A stretch of DNA of 64,000 bases from Acidobacteriota bacterium (GTDB lineage Bacteria; Acidobacteriota; Blastocatellia; Pyrinomonadales; Pyrinomonadaceae): assembly GCA_019639175.1 (NCBI GenBank), contig JAHBSK010000004.1, forward strand, positions 1 to 64,000. Reading direction: 5' to 3'. The first letter of the stretch is position 1. Each line of letters opens with the position of its first letter. Positions 8,631 through 18,127 of this stretch are shown here, one piece after another. The position numbers were made by a program, and so were the translations under genes. The notes beneath the pieces were generated by a model, which did not search any database, was not told the DNA's origin, and saw only the letters and a list, made by a program, of their open reading frames with translations.

Positions 8631-9734
8631 ATGGAAAACCTTGTATTTTCAAACATGATGCACCGCCCGGCGCGGACAGTTGTCAGCGTTCTGGGCATTG
8701 CGGTCGGCGTTCTGCTGATAGTTTTTACGGTCGGCCTTGCAAACGGTTCTATCCGCGAACAGGCACGGCGTGACGCCAATGTCGGTGCGGAACTAAGAGT
8801 GAGCGCTTCGGGTTCTATCGGCATCGGCGGGCCTGATGCTTTCAGGCTGCTTGATTCCCTGCCTGCCGAAATAGCAAAGGTCGAAGGTGTCCGGTCGGCG
8901 GTCGGCATCGGGCAAAACTCGGTCGATGCTCCTGACAACAATACCGGGAAGCGCACCGTTGACGGCATAAATTTTGATGAATACACCGCCATTTCCGGCC
9001 TGCGTGTCGTTGACGGGCGTGCATTTACGCCGGGAACCGACGAGGTGATAATCGATTCGGCATGGCAGCGGCAAAAAGGTTATAAGGTCGGCGATACCAC
9101 GCCGATATATGAAAGGCCGTTCACCATAGTCGGCATTTATGAACCGGCAGGCGGCCCGCGTATAAAGATGTCGCTGGATTCGATGCAGCGGCAGCTTGGC
9201 AGCGAAAACAAGATATCATCCGTGCTGATCGCCATAGAACCGAACACGACGGTCGAAGAAGCAGGACGCAGATTGCAGGAGGCATTTCCCGATCTTCAAG
9301 TCGTTCGGCTTTCTGATCTGGAAGAGCTGTATATGTCCGGTATGCCCGCGATGAACATCTTTCTGAATGTCTTTATCGGCATTGCGGCAGCGATAAGCGC
9401 TCTGGTAATTTTGCTGACAATGTACACGACCGTCACCGAACGCACGCGGCAGATCGGCATTTTGAAATCGCTCGGGATGAGCAACGGAAAGATCGCCTGG
9501 ACGATAACGCAGGAAGCACTTGTCATCAGCATGGCAGGCATCATTGTGGGGCTGATACTGACCGTCGTGATGCGTTTCGGGTTGAACCTGATAACGACGC
9601 TGGAAGTTGAAATAAGTCCGGTGGTGGTCGCAACCGTGATAGTCGTCGGATTGATCGGCGGCGCTCTCGGCGCGTTCTATCCCGCAATGCGTGCGGCAAA
9701 ACTGGACGCCGTCGAAGCCCTGAGCTACGAGTAG
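8631..9734 (+). CDS. FtsX/MacB-type ABC transporter permease
   Basis: The 367-residue protein has the MacB/LolC-like layout: an N-terminal helix (TVVSVLGIAVGVLLIVFTVG), a periplasmic MacB_PCD domain to about residue 235, and three C-terminal helices of the FtsX domain. The cytoplasmic loop TERTRQIGILKSLGMSNGKI is typical of the permease surface that contacts the ATPase. No ATPase or membrane-fusion partner gene is adjacent, so the matching ATPase must be encoded elsewhere. It may be co-transcribed with the upstream FHA/protease gene and with proC, 15 bases downstream. Confidence 0.9.
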   Translation: MENLVFSNMMHRPARTVVSVLGIAVGVLLIVFTVGLANGSIREQARRDANVGAELRVSASGSIGIGGPDAFRLLDSLPAEIAKVEGVRSAVGIGQNSVDAPDNNTGKRTVDGINFDEYTAISGLRVVDGRAFTPGTDEVIIDSAWQRQKGYKVGDTTPIYERPFTIVGIYEPAGGPRIKMSLDSMQRQLGSENKISSVLIAIEPNTTVEEAGRRLQEAFPDLQVVRLSDLEELYMSGMPAMNIFLNVFIGIAAAISALVILLTMYTTVTERTRQIGILKSLGMSNGKIAWTITQEALVISMAGIIVGLILTVVMRFGLNLITTLEVEISPVVVATVIVVGLIGGALGAFYPAMRAAKLDAVEALSYE

Positions 9735-9749
9735 GAACAAAGGAACAAA

Positions 9750-10577
9750 GTGGGAAACACGGCAGTTAAATATTCGTTTATCGGCTGCGGCGTAATGGCC
9801 GAGGCAATGATCGCAGGAATGTTGCGGCAAGGCATCGTCACGCCTGAACAGGTCACGGCAAGCCATCCGAGGGACGAAAGGATAGACGACCTGAGCGGAC
9901 GATTGGGCATAAATGTTTTCAGGAATAATCACGAAGCGGCAGCAAGTTTAGGCGAGAACGGCACACTTGTGCTTTGCGTCAAACCACAGCGTTTGAGCCG
10001 CGTAATGAAGGAACTGAGCGATTCGGTCACGGAAGATCGAATGACGGTTTCAATAGTTGCCGGTGCGAGAATAGACACGATCTCTGATGCCTTGAGAACA
10101 GATCGTGTCGTTCGCGTAATGCCCAACACGCCTTCGCAGATAGGCGCCGGAATGAGCGTTTGGACGTGTTCGCCGGCGGTTGGCGACGAACGCCGCGTTG
10201 AGGTCAGAAACATTTTGTCCGCTCTCGGTAAGGAACTCTTTGTCGAAACCGAGAACATGATCGACATGGCGACCAGCCTGAGCGCGACCGGCCCGACGTT
10301 CACCTTTATGGTGATGGAAGCCCTGACCGATGCGGGTGTGCATCTCGGGTTTTCGCGCGATGTTGCAAAGGAATTGGTGCAGGAAACGATGCTCGGTTCG
10401 GTAAAATTCGCGATGGAATCGCACAAGCATCCGGCGGAACTTCACAACATGGTCACGTCGCCCGGCGGCACCTCGGCAGAAGCGATCTATCAGATGGAAA
10501 AAGGCGGTTTGAGAACCGTGCTTTCAAAGGCCGTTCACGCGGCATATAAACGCGCGGTTGATCTGGGCAAACGTTAG
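9750..10577 (+). CDS. proC: Pyrroline-5-carboxylate reductase
   Basis: The enzyme makes proline from pyrroline-5-carboxylate using NAD(P)H. The start is GTG at 9750, with AAAGGA seven bases upstream. The N-terminal Rossmann loop is FIGCGVMAEAMIAGML. RVMPNTPSQIGAGMSVW lies near residue 130, and SPGGTSAEAIYQMEKGGLR near 235 is the family signature at the active site. The length of 275 fits ProC. It follows the permease gene closely, although a functional link is not evident. Confidence 0.95.
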   Translation: MGNTAVKYSFIGCGVMAEAMIAGMLRQGIVTPEQVTASHPRDERIDDLSGRLGINVFRNNHEAAASLGENGTLVLCVKPQRLSRVMKELSDSVTEDRMTVSIVAGARIDTISDALRTDRVVRVMPNTPSQIGAGMSVWTCSPAVGDERRVEVRNILSALGKELFVETENMIDMATSLSATGPTFTFMVMEALTDAGVHLGFSRDVAKELVQETMLGSVKFAMESHKHPAELHNMVTSPGGTSAEAIYQMEKGGLRTVLSKAVHAAYKRAVDLGKR

Positions 10578-10868
10578 GTTCTGTTGATTCAGGATTTTAT
10601 AAATTACCACTGGCTTCAGCCCTTTTTGAGCTAAAGCTCAAGGAAATTATCTATCAGAAATGCGGCTAAAGCCTGTGTTTCTCTCATTTCCAAGAGGCTA
10701 TCTGCAAAGTTGGATCATATCTGTGTGTTTCGGTTTTATGTCTGTGTGTTCTGTGGTATTTCCTTATTTTGCAGGATATAAACCACAGAATTCACAGAAT
10801 AAAGACACAGAAAATGACTTTTCAGACATCCTCCAATTTATAAAGCGGACACAAAATAATAACAGAAC
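10578..10868. repeat. Intergenic region with short palindromes and ACAGA-type inverted repeat
   Basis: No gene is convincing here. The gap between convergent proC and the acyltransferase gene holds short REP-like hairpins (GAGCTAAAGCTC near 10629, GGCTAAAGCC near 10663). It also has an imperfect inverted repeat whose arms are the TCTGTGTGTTCTGTGGT copy at 10741 and the ACCACAGAATTCACAGA copy at 10782. The same ACAGA family recurs at 56023-56134 and near 32440. The forward ORF inside this stretch is repeat sequence and was not called. Confidence 0.55.
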
Positions 10869-11753
10869 CTAATTTTTCAATTTCTTGACAAGCTCTCTGT
10901 CCTTTTCGCCGAGTTCGGCAACGTGTTCCATCAGCGTATCGGCGATCTCTTTGTGGGTGCGAAGACGGTCGCTTTTTTCATAAAACTCGCTCAGATCGAC
11001 AGGCTCGCCGAACCAGATGCGGACCTTTTCGCCGCCGTTCCAGTTGCCCAAAATTTGCTTTGGCAGATCGTTGCCGAGTCCGGCAATGAATACCGGAATG
11101 ACCTGCGGACGCGCGGTGTAAATGACCTTGCCGATGCCGGGCTGTGCCGGGAGCTGATCGTAAGGATCGTCGGAAAGATTTCGCTTGCCTTCGGGGTGAA
11201 AGCCGATGACGTGGGCGTGGCCTTCGGAGCAGACACGGGTCAGTTCGCGGAGAGAGAATTTATCAAATTCCCTTTTAACGGCTTCTTTTTCCTCGCGAAA
11301 GAACGGCGGATACATCGACCACCAGCCCATCACCAAATTGACGAACCAGCCGACAGGACTTGTGTAAAAGAACTTTGCCCGAACAGGAAAATACAGCTCG
11401 ACCGGCCGCTTTGTGCGGCGAAAGATAACGCTTGAGACCGTGTACATGTCAAAGAACGAGCGGTGATTGGCAACCAGCAGCAGCGGCCGCGAAACCTCAG
11501 ATCGTTCCACGTTCTCGATGCCAAAAACGTTCATCAGATTGTATGTGGCGAGATATATCCAAAGCGAACCGATGTGACGCTGGCAGAACGTCCAAAACCG
11601 CTTCCATCGGCCGCTGTTCATACGCCTGGTTAAGGAAAAGCCCGCTCGTTCCGTAGCATTGAGTACAGCTATCTCCTGCGTTTCGGGATAGAGCGGTTCC
11701 GAACGCATTTTTATGGCTTTATCGCCTGTTTTTTCCAGCGAGGTCTCCGGCAT
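10869..11753 (-). CDS. 1-acyl-glycerol-3-phosphate acyltransferase family protein
   Basis: The PlsC-type acyltransferase of about 294 residues starts at the ATG at 11753; a TTG lies two codons upstream. The catalytic motif NHRSFFDMY (NHx4D) is near residue 95 and the second motif FHPEGKR near 186. FFREEKEAVKREFD and the short hydrophobic stretches fit membrane association. It would transfer an acyl chain to a lysophospholipid or related acceptor. It lacks the common lipid-synthesis neighbours, so the exact acceptor is open. It converges with proC. Confidence 0.85.
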   Translation of the reverse strand: MPETSLEKTGDKAIKMRSEPLYPETQEIAVLNATERAGFSLTRRMNSGRWKRFWTFCQRHIGSLWIYLATYNLMNVFGIENVERSEVSRPLLLVANHRSFFDMYTVSSVIFRRTKRPVELYFPVRAKFFYTSPVGWFVNLVMGWWSMYPPFFREEKEAVKREFDKFSLRELTRVCSEGHAHVIGFHPEGKRNLSDDPYDQLPAQPGIGKVIYTARPQVIPVFIAGLGNDLPKQILGNWNGGEKVRIWFGEPVDLSEFYEKSDRLRTHKEIADTLMEHVAELGEKDRELVKKLKN

Positions 11754-11810
11754 AAACAAAAGTGCAGTTTAGCATTTAATGAACGGTTGGTGGAAAAGCA
11801 GAGGCGGCGG

Positions 11811-12458
11811 TCATATATCAAAAATGAACGGCGGCTGGGTCGGGTTGTACGCCTCATCGCAGATAGAAGCATTGATAAACGTCACGCTGTTATGTTCATA
11901 GCGGCCATGGCCGCAGTGAATATGGCCGAAAACATGGAGCTTTAGTTTGCCGTTTGCGGAAATGTCGTCAACGCGTTTTCTCAATTCCTCACAGCCCGTG
12001 TTCTCGATTCCCCATTGACGCGGAACCTCATCAAGAATGCCGTTCGGCGGGCCGTGTGTGATGAGAATATCGACATCTTCCGGTATCAGCCGCCATTTTT
12101 CGGCAAGCTCAGGCCCGCGCATCAGATTGAACGCCCAATCGAAAAAACGCGGCTGCCACGGCGAGCCGTATATTTTCAGGCCTTCGATCTCGGTAGAAGA
12201 ATCTTGAAGATAAATTATTCCCGAATCGGCCAGCAATAATCGAGCAAAACGGTTATTCAGTTCAAACAACCAATCGTGATTACCTGCGACAAAAATCTTG
12301 TATTTATGCGGCAGATTAGAAAACCAGTGGATGAAGTCAATGATCTCCTGATCTGTTCCTTTTATGGTCGCATCGCCGGAATGAATAAGCAGGTCACCGT
12401 CAGGGACAGTGACCTGCTCATTGCAGTTATGCGTGTCAGAAATGCAAACGATCCTCAT
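11811..12458 (-). CDS. Calcineurin-like metallophosphoesterase (MPPED/UPF0046-like)
   Basis: The 215-residue protein has the five metallophosphoesterase motifs in order: ISDTHN (7-12), SGDATI (about 27), AGNHDWL (about 58), THGPP and FGHIH. The short size and the FVAGNHDWLFE wording resemble the MPPED1/2 family of cyclic-nucleotide or bis-phosphate esterases, but the substrate cannot be read from the sequence. Its ATG overlaps the stop of the upstream dehydrogenase gene by four bases (ATGA), so the two are coupled. Confidence 0.88.
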   Translation of the reverse strand: MRIVCISDTHNCNEQVTVPDGDLLIHSGDATIKGTDQEIIDFIHWFSNLPHKYKIFVAGNHDWLFELNNRFARLLLADSGIIYLQDSSTEIEGLKIYGSPWQPRFFDWAFNLMRGPELAEKWRLIPEDVDILITHGPPNGILDEVPRQWGIENTGCEELRKRVDDISANGKLKLHVFGHIHCGHGRYEHNSVTFINASICDEAYNPTQPPFIFDI

Positions 12459-13594
12459 TGCTTGTTCTCATAAACGCGAGAGACAAAATTACCGCCAAGA
12501 AATTCCTGCGGTTCAAGCTGGCTTTGCAAAACAACGCCCTTATATTTGCCGCTCAGCAGCATCATCGCCGATTGGCAGAGCGGCGCGGCGGTGGTCGTCT
12601 GTATCGCACGCAGGCTCTTGCCGTTTATCTCCAGCGGTTCGACGTAATATGCCTTTTCGATCATTCTGCGTCGGCCGCGATGATCGAACCCATCGACCGA
12701 AGCGTGAACCAGCACAAGGTCGTCCTCGACCGAAGGTATCTGCTCAAGCATCACTTTTTCCAGGTTTGCAGGCAGATCCTCATCCTTGGGCAGCTTCTTT
12801 TCGACCGATTCGACCCATTCGTAATGGCCCGGATAGCGAAGCGTTTTGTAATCAAGCTCGCGTGCCTTGCCTTCAAAAAAATCCGGCAGATCGGCGGCCC
12901 CGCCTGATGTCAGGTCGGCCTCATATGTCCTTGCTCCGATGATGATCGTCTCGCGTGCCGACAGCGCCGGACGTTCCGTGATCTTATGGCTGCGAATGAC
13001 ACGCGAATTTTTTACGTATTCGGTCGCAACGCCGATGGGCGACCACGTAAATCCGTAAAAATGCGGCGCGTGAGCATGTGCCGTCAGGGCGCCGACCTTC
13101 ATTGCGATACGCTCGACATTTTCGTTCCGGTATTTTTCGACGAACTCGCCGTAAAGCTGCATCGCCAGTACATTGATGAAGCCCGGAGCAAGGCCTGTCT
13201 GAAGAATAAAACCCGTTTCGGCATCCTTGGCAAGTTCGATGATGGCATCGGTTTCGGCAACGTATTCGGTCAGGTTTGCATAGTGCATTCCAAATTCGAC
13301 CGCAAAACGAGCCATTCGCGGAGCCTGGCCGCCCGGCGAACAATCAAGCAGAACATCAGAACGCTCAAACGCCGCTTTCAGATCGTCGCTTGTGCCCTCT
13401 CGCGGCATCAGAACCGTCTCGACCGGTGTCGTTTTCGACGAGCCTTCGGTAACAAACGCCTTCGCCTTTGCCAAATTGTCTTCGCTTATATCACCAAGAA
13501 TAATAGCTGTTTCAAACTCGCACCATTCACGCAGCAATAGCGCCGCCGCCTCGCCGATCCCGCCAGAACCGGCAATAAATATCGTCTTTGTCAT
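12455..13594 (-). CDS. Saccharopine dehydrogenase family protein
   Basis: The 379-residue protein begins with a Rossmann motif FIAGSGGIGEAAALLL and contains DVLLDCSPGGQAPRMARFAVE, HYANLTEYVAET and QTGLAPGFINVLAMQL, all typical of saccharopine-dehydrogenase-like oxidoreductases. HYEWVESVE lies near the substrate domain. Members include lysine pathway enzymes and carboxynorspermidine synthase; none of these can be singled out. It is followed by the coupled metallophosphoesterase gene. Confidence 0.8.
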   Translation of the reverse strand: MTKTIFIAGSGGIGEAAALLLREWCEFETAIILGDISEDNLAKAKAFVTEGSSKTTPVETVLMPREGTSDDLKAAFERSDVLLDCSPGGQAPRMARFAVEFGMHYANLTEYVAETDAIIELAKDAETGFILQTGLAPGFINVLAMQLYGEFVEKYRNENVERIAMKVGALTAHAHAPHFYGFTWSPIGVATEYVKNSRVIRSHKITERPALSARETIIIGARTYEADLTSGGAADLPDFFEGKARELDYKTLRYPGHYEWVESVEKKLPKDEDLPANLEKVMLEQIPSVEDDLVLVHASVDGFDHRGRRRMIEKAYYVEPLEINGKSLRAIQTTTAAPLCQSAMMLLSGKYKGVVLQSQLEPQEFLGGNFVSRVYENKQ

Positions 13595-13703
13595 AAAATA
13601 ATGTAATGAATTCCGTGAAAGATATCAGGACTATTTTACAACACAAGACTGCGTTGGAGGAAACGTATTGAGTTTTTTTGATCCCCAAGATCCACACGGA
13701 ACA

Positions 13704-14003
13704 CTAATTCTGAGCAAACCTGCTTTCTGTACGGGCGGGATCGCGACGAGTATCGATAACGGCGTGAACGCGAATTGCATCACCGTCAATAGTATAATAA
13801 ATGGCATACGGGAAATGCTTGGTGATCTTTCTGTAATATATCCCGAAATGCACTTCGTGAACGCCGGAATAGATCACGAGAGAACGTATATCGGTGAAAA
13901 TAGACGATTCAAAATAATCACCGAGGCCGCGCGATTGTTTTTCGTAAAATAAATAACCTTCGGCGATGTCATCAGCGGCCGATTCGGTGATAATGATCTT
14001 CAT
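13704..14003 (-). CDS. ParE/RelE-type toxin
   Basis: The 99-residue protein begins MKIIITESAADDIAEGYLFYE and contains GLGDYFESSIFTDI and IYYRKITKHFPYAIYYTID, the usual pattern of ParE-type toxins of the RelE superfamily. It ends with HAVIDTRRDPA. The start overlaps the upstream antitoxin stop by one base. These toxins poison gyrase or cut mRNA; which applies is not visible. Both genes are on the minus strand between metH and the dehydrogenase gene. Confidence 0.85.
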   Translation of the reverse strand: MKIIITESAADDIAEGYLFYEKQSRGLGDYFESSIFTDIRSLVIYSGVHEVHFGIYYRKITKHFPYAIYYTIDGDAIRVHAVIDTRRDPARTESRFAQN

Positions 14004-14230
14004 TAGCGGCCTGTTTTTTCGCGGATTCTCTTTTCGGCATCTTCGAGGCTGATAAATCGGTCGGTGCCGTTTTTGAGGTTCTCAGCTCGTTGTTTCAGGA
14101 TCTCGCCATGCCATTCTATCACCGGAATCGACGAGGCATTGCGCGAAAGATCGTCCATGATGCGGTCAACGACATCCATCTTTTCGGCCACGGTCATCTT
14201 TTCCAGAGGCAATACCAATTCCGTATTCAT
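14003..14230 (-). CDS. Addiction module antitoxin
   Basis: The 75-residue protein (MNTELVLPLEKMTVAEKMDVV, DDLSRNASSIPVIEWHGEIL, SLEDAEKRIREK) matches the short addiction-module component family paired with ParE toxins. It starts about 50 bases from the metH stop. The partner toxin follows directly. A second copy of this antitoxin-toxin type lies at 52642-53177, suggesting repeated acquisition or expansion of one family. Confidence 0.85.
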   Translation of the reverse strand: MNTELVLPLEKMTVAEKMDVVDRIMDDLSRNASSIPVIEWHGEILKQRAENLKNGTDRFISLEDAEKRIREKTGR

Positions 14231-14278
14231 AGTCGTAATTATAGCATGAACTTTCGGTCGTTTTTGCTTTGCGATGAT

Positions 14279-17200
14279 CTATTCAATATTAAAATACTTC
14301 GCCTCGGGGTGATGGACGATTATCGCGGAGGTCGATTGTTCGGGGTCGAGCATGAATTCGTCCGTTAATTCAACGCCGATGCGTTCCGGCTGCAGAAGCT
14401 CGAAAAGCTTTGTCTGATCGGTGATGTTCGGACATGCGGGATAGCCAAAGCTGTATCGCGAGCCTTGATAGCCCTGATGGAAAAGCTTTGCAAGCAGCGG
14501 CGCGTCATTGTCCGCAATGCCGAGTTCTTCGCGGATGCGTTTGTGCCACATTTCGGCGAGAGCTTCGGCGGATTCGACCGAAAGGCCGTGGAACAAAAGG
14601 TAATCGGTGTAGTTGTCCGCCTTGAAAAGCTTTGCGGAATGTTCGCTTGCCTTGCGGCCCATCGTGACCAGGTCAAAAGCAACGACATCCACTTTGTTAT
14701 TTGTCCTTTGTCCTTTGTCCTTTGGTCTAAAATAGTCCGCCAGACACAGACTCTTTCCGCCGCGCTGTTCCAAAGGCTGACGCGGGAATGTGAACCGCAG
14801 CCGTTCGGTCTTTTCGTCGTCCTCGTAAATGATCAGATCGTTGCCGTCAGAATTGCACGGGAAATATCCGTAAACCAGCTTTGCCTCAAGCAGTTTTTCG
14901 CGTATCGCCTGTGCCTTGACCTCGGCAAATTTCGGATAGACCGTTTCTTCTAATATCTTCTGATATTCTTCGGGTGTTTTTCTGCCCTGCTTGTATTGCC
15001 ACTGGCCCTTGAATAGAGCCGTCTCGTTTATAAAATCAAAGACTTTCGTCAGGTCGGTTATTTCGACGACCTTTGAACCGTAGAACGGCGCTTTTGGAAT
15101 TTCCACATCGGCTGCAACTTCCGAGCGCGTCGTATGCGTCGTGTCGCCGCTCGAACGCGACGACACACGGGCCGCTTCCTGTCCGAGTTTGGCGTCTTCG
15201 CCGACAAGATCCTCGGACTGGATCGCAGGCATCCTGTCTGCATCTTCGTCGTCTTCGCTCTCTGAAAGCACACTCCCTAACGGTCGTGTTTCCGCCTCTG
15301 TAACGCCAGTACCGGCTGATGCCTGTTTTGCCTTTACTGATGTATGGGCTTTCGTGTCCGATTCCGCATTCCCCGTTCCGCGTTCCGCATTTGTGAGTTC
15401 GTCCATCGCGTGCAGGCCGTCAAAGGCGTCGCGGGCGTAGAAAAGCTGGCCGTTGTAAAGCGGTATCAGGTCGTTATCGACATAGCGGCGGTTGAGCGCC
15501 GCTCCGCCCAAAATGACAGGAACGTTTATGCCGCGTTCGTTCATTTCCAGCAGGTTGTCGCGCATTATCAGGGTCGATTTAACCAGCAATCCGCTCATGC
15601 CGATGGCGTCGCATTTCGTTTCTTCCCATGCGCGGAGAATGTCGTCTATCGGCTGTTTGATGCCAAGATTTACGACGCGATAGCCGTTATTCGTCAGGAT
15701 AATATCGACCAGATTTTTGCCTATGTCGTGAACGTCGCCCTTTACGGTCGCCAAAACCATCGTGCCTTTGTTCGTCGAATCGGCCTTTTCCATAAACGGT
15801 TCGAGAAACTTTACCGCCGCCTTCATCGCCTCGGCTGATTGCAGCACAAAAGGAAGCTGCATCTGCCCGCTGCCGAACAGGTCGCCGACGACCTTCATCC
15901 CGTCGAGCAAAATGTTGTTGATGATGTCCAGCGGCGGATAGTCGTTGAGAGCTTCTTTCAATGAATCTTCAAGCCCGATCTTTTCGCCGTCGATTATGTG
16001 CTGCTTCAGCCGCTCCTCGACCGGCAGATTTGAGATGTCCGGTTTGATGGACTGCGCCGTTTTGCCTTCAAAGAGCGTTGTAAATTCGGTCAGCGGATCA
16101 TAGGTGCAGACATCGCCCGGAACGCCTGCATCCGTGACGGCGTCGTCACTTGCAGCAAATTTTCTGCGATCATAAATAAGATCTCTCGCCGTTTCTATCT
16201 CGTGCTCGTTAAAGCGGATAAGCGGCAGTATCTTTGACGCATTGACGATGGCGGAATTCATTCCGGCCTCGACACATTCGTGCAGAAAAATTGAATTGAG
16301 AACGACGCGGGCCGCCGGGCTTAGGCCGAACGAGATATTCGAAACGCCGAGGATGATATTTGCATCGGGCATCTCTTCTTTTATCTGGCGTATGGCCCGT
16401 ATGGTGGCGTCCGCATTCTTGCGGTCTTCCTCGATGCCGGTCGAGATCGGCAATGCCAGCGGATCGAAGAAAATGTCGTGAGCTTCAATCCCGTATTCGA
16501 CCGCCTGTTTATAAGCACGCCGGGCTATCCTGATCTTGTCCTCGGCGGTGCGAGCCATTCCGTCCTCGTCGATCAGGCCGATGACGACCGCCGCTCCGTA
16601 TTCTTTTGCAAGGTCAAGGACCTTCAAAAATCGCGGTTCACCGTCCTCGTAGTTGGTGGAATTGAGGATGCATTTGCCGCCGGCATGTTCCAGGCCCGCT
16701 TCCATCTTTTCCCACTCGGTCGAATCGAGCATTATCGGGATCTTTACGTTCGTGACCAGCCGCGCAACAAGTTCGTGCATATCGGCAACGCCGTCACGCC
16801 CGACAAAATCGACGTTGACGTCAAGGATGTGCGCTCCTTCCTTTTCCTGAGATTTGGCAAGATTTACAAGGCCGTCCCAGTCTTCGGCGTCGAGCAGATC
16901 GCGCATCTTTTTCGACCCCGAAGCGTTCACGCGTTCGCCGACGATAAGGAAAGATGCGTCCTGTGTATATGGCTGCTGAAAATAGATCGACGAAGCCGAC
17001 GGTATCAGCTTTGCGTCGCGCTGTTTTGGCGAAATGCTACCGACGCGGTCGATGACCTGTTTCAAATGTTCGGGCGATGTTCCGCAACAGCCGCCGACGA
17101 TATTGGCGCCAAAATCGCGGGCAAAATGCTCGACCTGATCGGCGAAGCTTTCCGGCGTTTCGTCGTAATGCTGTTTACCGTCCTTGACCTCGGGTAAACC

Positions 17201-17956
17201 GGCATTCGGCAGCACCGAAACAGGCATCGGAGCATTTTCGCATAGATATTTGAGCGATTCTGCCATCTGCTTTGGCCCGGTTCCGCAGTTCATTCCGATA
17301 ATGTCTATCGGGAACGGTTCGAGCGCCGTCAGGGCAGCAGCGATCTCGGTGCCGTTGAGCATTGTGCCAAAGGTCTCTATCGTGACCTGTGTGATAACGG
17401 GAATGCGTGTCTTTTTTTCGGCAAAAAGATCGAAGATGGCAGCGAGGGCCGCTTTTGTCTGCAGCAGGTCCTGACAGGTTTCAACAATGAACATATCGCT
17501 GCCGCCGTCAAAAAGGCCGCGAACCTGCTCGACATACGCAGCTTTCAGGTCGCGATACGTGATATGCCCAAGCGTCGGCAGTTTTGTTCCCGGCCCGATG
17601 GAACCGGCAACGAAACGCGGTTTGTCCGGCGTTGAATAATCATTGGCAAGGCGTTTCGCCAGTTCCGCGGCTTTTTTATTGACATCATAGGTCTTTTCGG
17701 CTATGCCGAATTCCGCCAGAACGACCTCGCTGCCGCCAAAGCTGTTCGTTTCGATAACGTCACAGCCGACCTCGAGAAAATCAGTGTGAACCTTCTCAAT
17801 GGCGTCAGGCCGCGTGTAGAGCAGATTCTCAGAACAGTTCTCAAACGCCGGGCCGCCCCAATCATCTATCGTCAGATCAAGCGACTGCAAATTACTGCCC
17901 ATCGCACCGTCGAAAATGACGATCCGCTCTTTTAGTATGTCTAAAAAATTACTCAT
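14279..17956 (-). CDS. metH: Cobalamin-dependent methionine synthase
   Basis: MetH moves a methyl group from 5-methyltetrahydrofolate to homocysteine. Domains in order: homocysteine-binding barrel with zinc cysteines C224 (MNCGTGP) and C290/C291 (GGCCGTSPEH); pterin domain with GERVNASGSKKMR near 345; cobalamin domain with the DVHDIGKN motif near 740; activation domain with RYSFGYPACPNITDQ near 1168. About 100 residues near 855-955 are extra: low-complexity acidic and Thr/Ser-rich sequence containing repeat-derived stretches, placed in the linker before the activation domain. The total of 1225 residues is near normal because the linker is long while other parts are compact. No Shine-Dalgarno is evident; a palindromic element ends 13 bases before the ATG. 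Confidence 0.97.
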   Translation of the reverse strand: MSNFLDILKERIVIFDGAMGSNLQSLDLTIDDWGGPAFENCSENLLYTRPDAIEKVHTDFLEVGCDVIETNSFGGSEVVLAEFGIAEKTYDVNKKAAELAKRLANDYSTPDKPRFVAGSIGPGTKLPTLGHITYRDLKAAYVEQVRGLFDGGSDMFIVETCQDLLQTKAALAAIFDLFAEKKTRIPVITQVTIETFGTMLNGTEIAAALTALEPFPIDIIGMNCGTGPKQMAESLKYLCENAPMPVSVLPNAGLPEVKDGKQHYDETPESFADQVEHFARDFGANIVGGCCGTSPEHLKQVIDRVGSISPKQRDAKLIPSASSIYFQQPYTQDASFLIVGERVNASGSKKMRDLLDAEDWDGLVNLAKSQEKEGAHILDVNVDFVGRDGVADMHELVARLVTNVKIPIMLDSTEWEKMEAGLEHAGGKCILNSTNYEDGEPRFLKVLDLAKEYGAAVVIGLIDEDGMARTAEDKIRIARRAYKQAVEYGIEAHDIFFDPLALPISTGIEEDRKNADATIRAIRQIKEEMPDANIILGVSNISFGLSPAARVVLNSIFLHECVEAGMNSAIVNASKILPLIRFNEHEIETARDLIYDRRKFAASDDAVTDAGVPGDVCTYDPLTEFTTLFEGKTAQSIKPDISNLPVEERLKQHIIDGEKIGLEDSLKEALNDYPPLDIINNILLDGMKVVGDLFGSGQMQLPFVLQSAEAMKAAVKFLEPFMEKADSTNKGTMVLATVKGDVHDIGKNLVDIILTNNGYRVVNLGIKQPIDDILRAWEETKCDAIGMSGLLVKSTLIMRDNLLEMNERGINVPVILGGAALNRRYVDNDLIPLYNGQLFYARDAFDGLHAMDELTNAERGTGNAESDTKAHTSVKAKQASAGTGVTEAETRPLGSVLSESEDDEDADRMPAIQSEDLVGEDAKLGQEAARVSSRSSGDTTHTTRSEVAADVEIPKAPFYGSKVVEITDLTKVFDFINETALFKGQWQYKQGRKTPEEYQKILEETVYPKFAEVKAQAIREKLLEAKLVYGYFPCNSDGNDLIIYEDDEKTERLRFTFPRQPLEQRGGKSLCLADYFRPKDKGQRTNNKVDVVAFDLVTMGRKASEHSAKLFKADNYTDYLLFHGLSVESAEALAEMWHKRIREELGIADNDAPLLAKLFHQGYQGSRYSFGYPACPNITDQTKLFELLQPERIGVELTDEFMLDPEQSTSAIIVHHPEAKYFNIE
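15090..15395 (-). repeat. Repeat-derived in-frame insertion in the metH linker
   Basis: Bases that encode metH residues about 855-955 have no counterpart in ordinary MetH. Within them, 15269-15295 is the family A 27-mer shared with pntA, and 15217-15244 resembles the outer arm of the family C palindromic element found upstream of metH and in the namZ gene. The block is probably a composite of repeats that kept the frame. Confidence 0.6.
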
Positions 17957-17969
17957 TGATCATTTTTTG

Positions 17970-18072
17970 ACTGGAGCGCAAGCATCCTGCTTGCCATGAG
18001 CACAAAGTGCGAACCCTCCCAATATCACATTGCTTCGCAATGTATGCAGGCAAGGATGCCTGCGTTCCAGTC
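17970..18072. repeat. Family C palindromic element between metH and its leader
   Basis: The outer arms are ACTGGAGCGCAAGCATCC at 17970 and GGATGCCTGCGTTCCAGT at 18055, near-perfect inverted repeats. An inner hairpin (CATTGCTTCGCAATG) lies between them. The 103-bp unit looks like a small non-coding mobile element. An 81-bp version lies in frame inside the gene at 40255-42903 (bases 41388-41468). Here it separates a terminator from the metH start by filling almost the whole remaining leader. Confidence 0.75.
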
Positions 18073-18076
18073 ATAA

Positions 18077-18106
18077 AAAACTCCGCACTTTTCAGCACGG
18101 AGTTTT
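18077..18106 (-). terminator. Rho-independent terminator in the metH leader
   Basis: The arms AAAACTCCG (18077-18085) and CGGAGTTTT (18098-18106) form a 9-bp stem with a 12-base loop. Read on the minus strand, the stem ends in six T residues (complement of A18075-18080). It lies downstream of the Uma2 gene and a structured RNA candidate and upstream of metH. It may end Uma2 transcription or act as a regulated attenuator for metH. Confidence 0.65.
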
Positions 18107-18127
18107 CTTTGAAAAATTGAACTCAAT

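Noticed and set aside
10660..10872. Forward ORF of 70 codons after proC
   Set aside because: It covers REP-like palindromes and the ACAGA inverted repeat and resembles no protein.
13668..13952. Forward ORF of 94 codons opposite the ParE toxin
   Set aside because: It is the antisense shadow of a clear toxin gene with its antitoxin overlapping.
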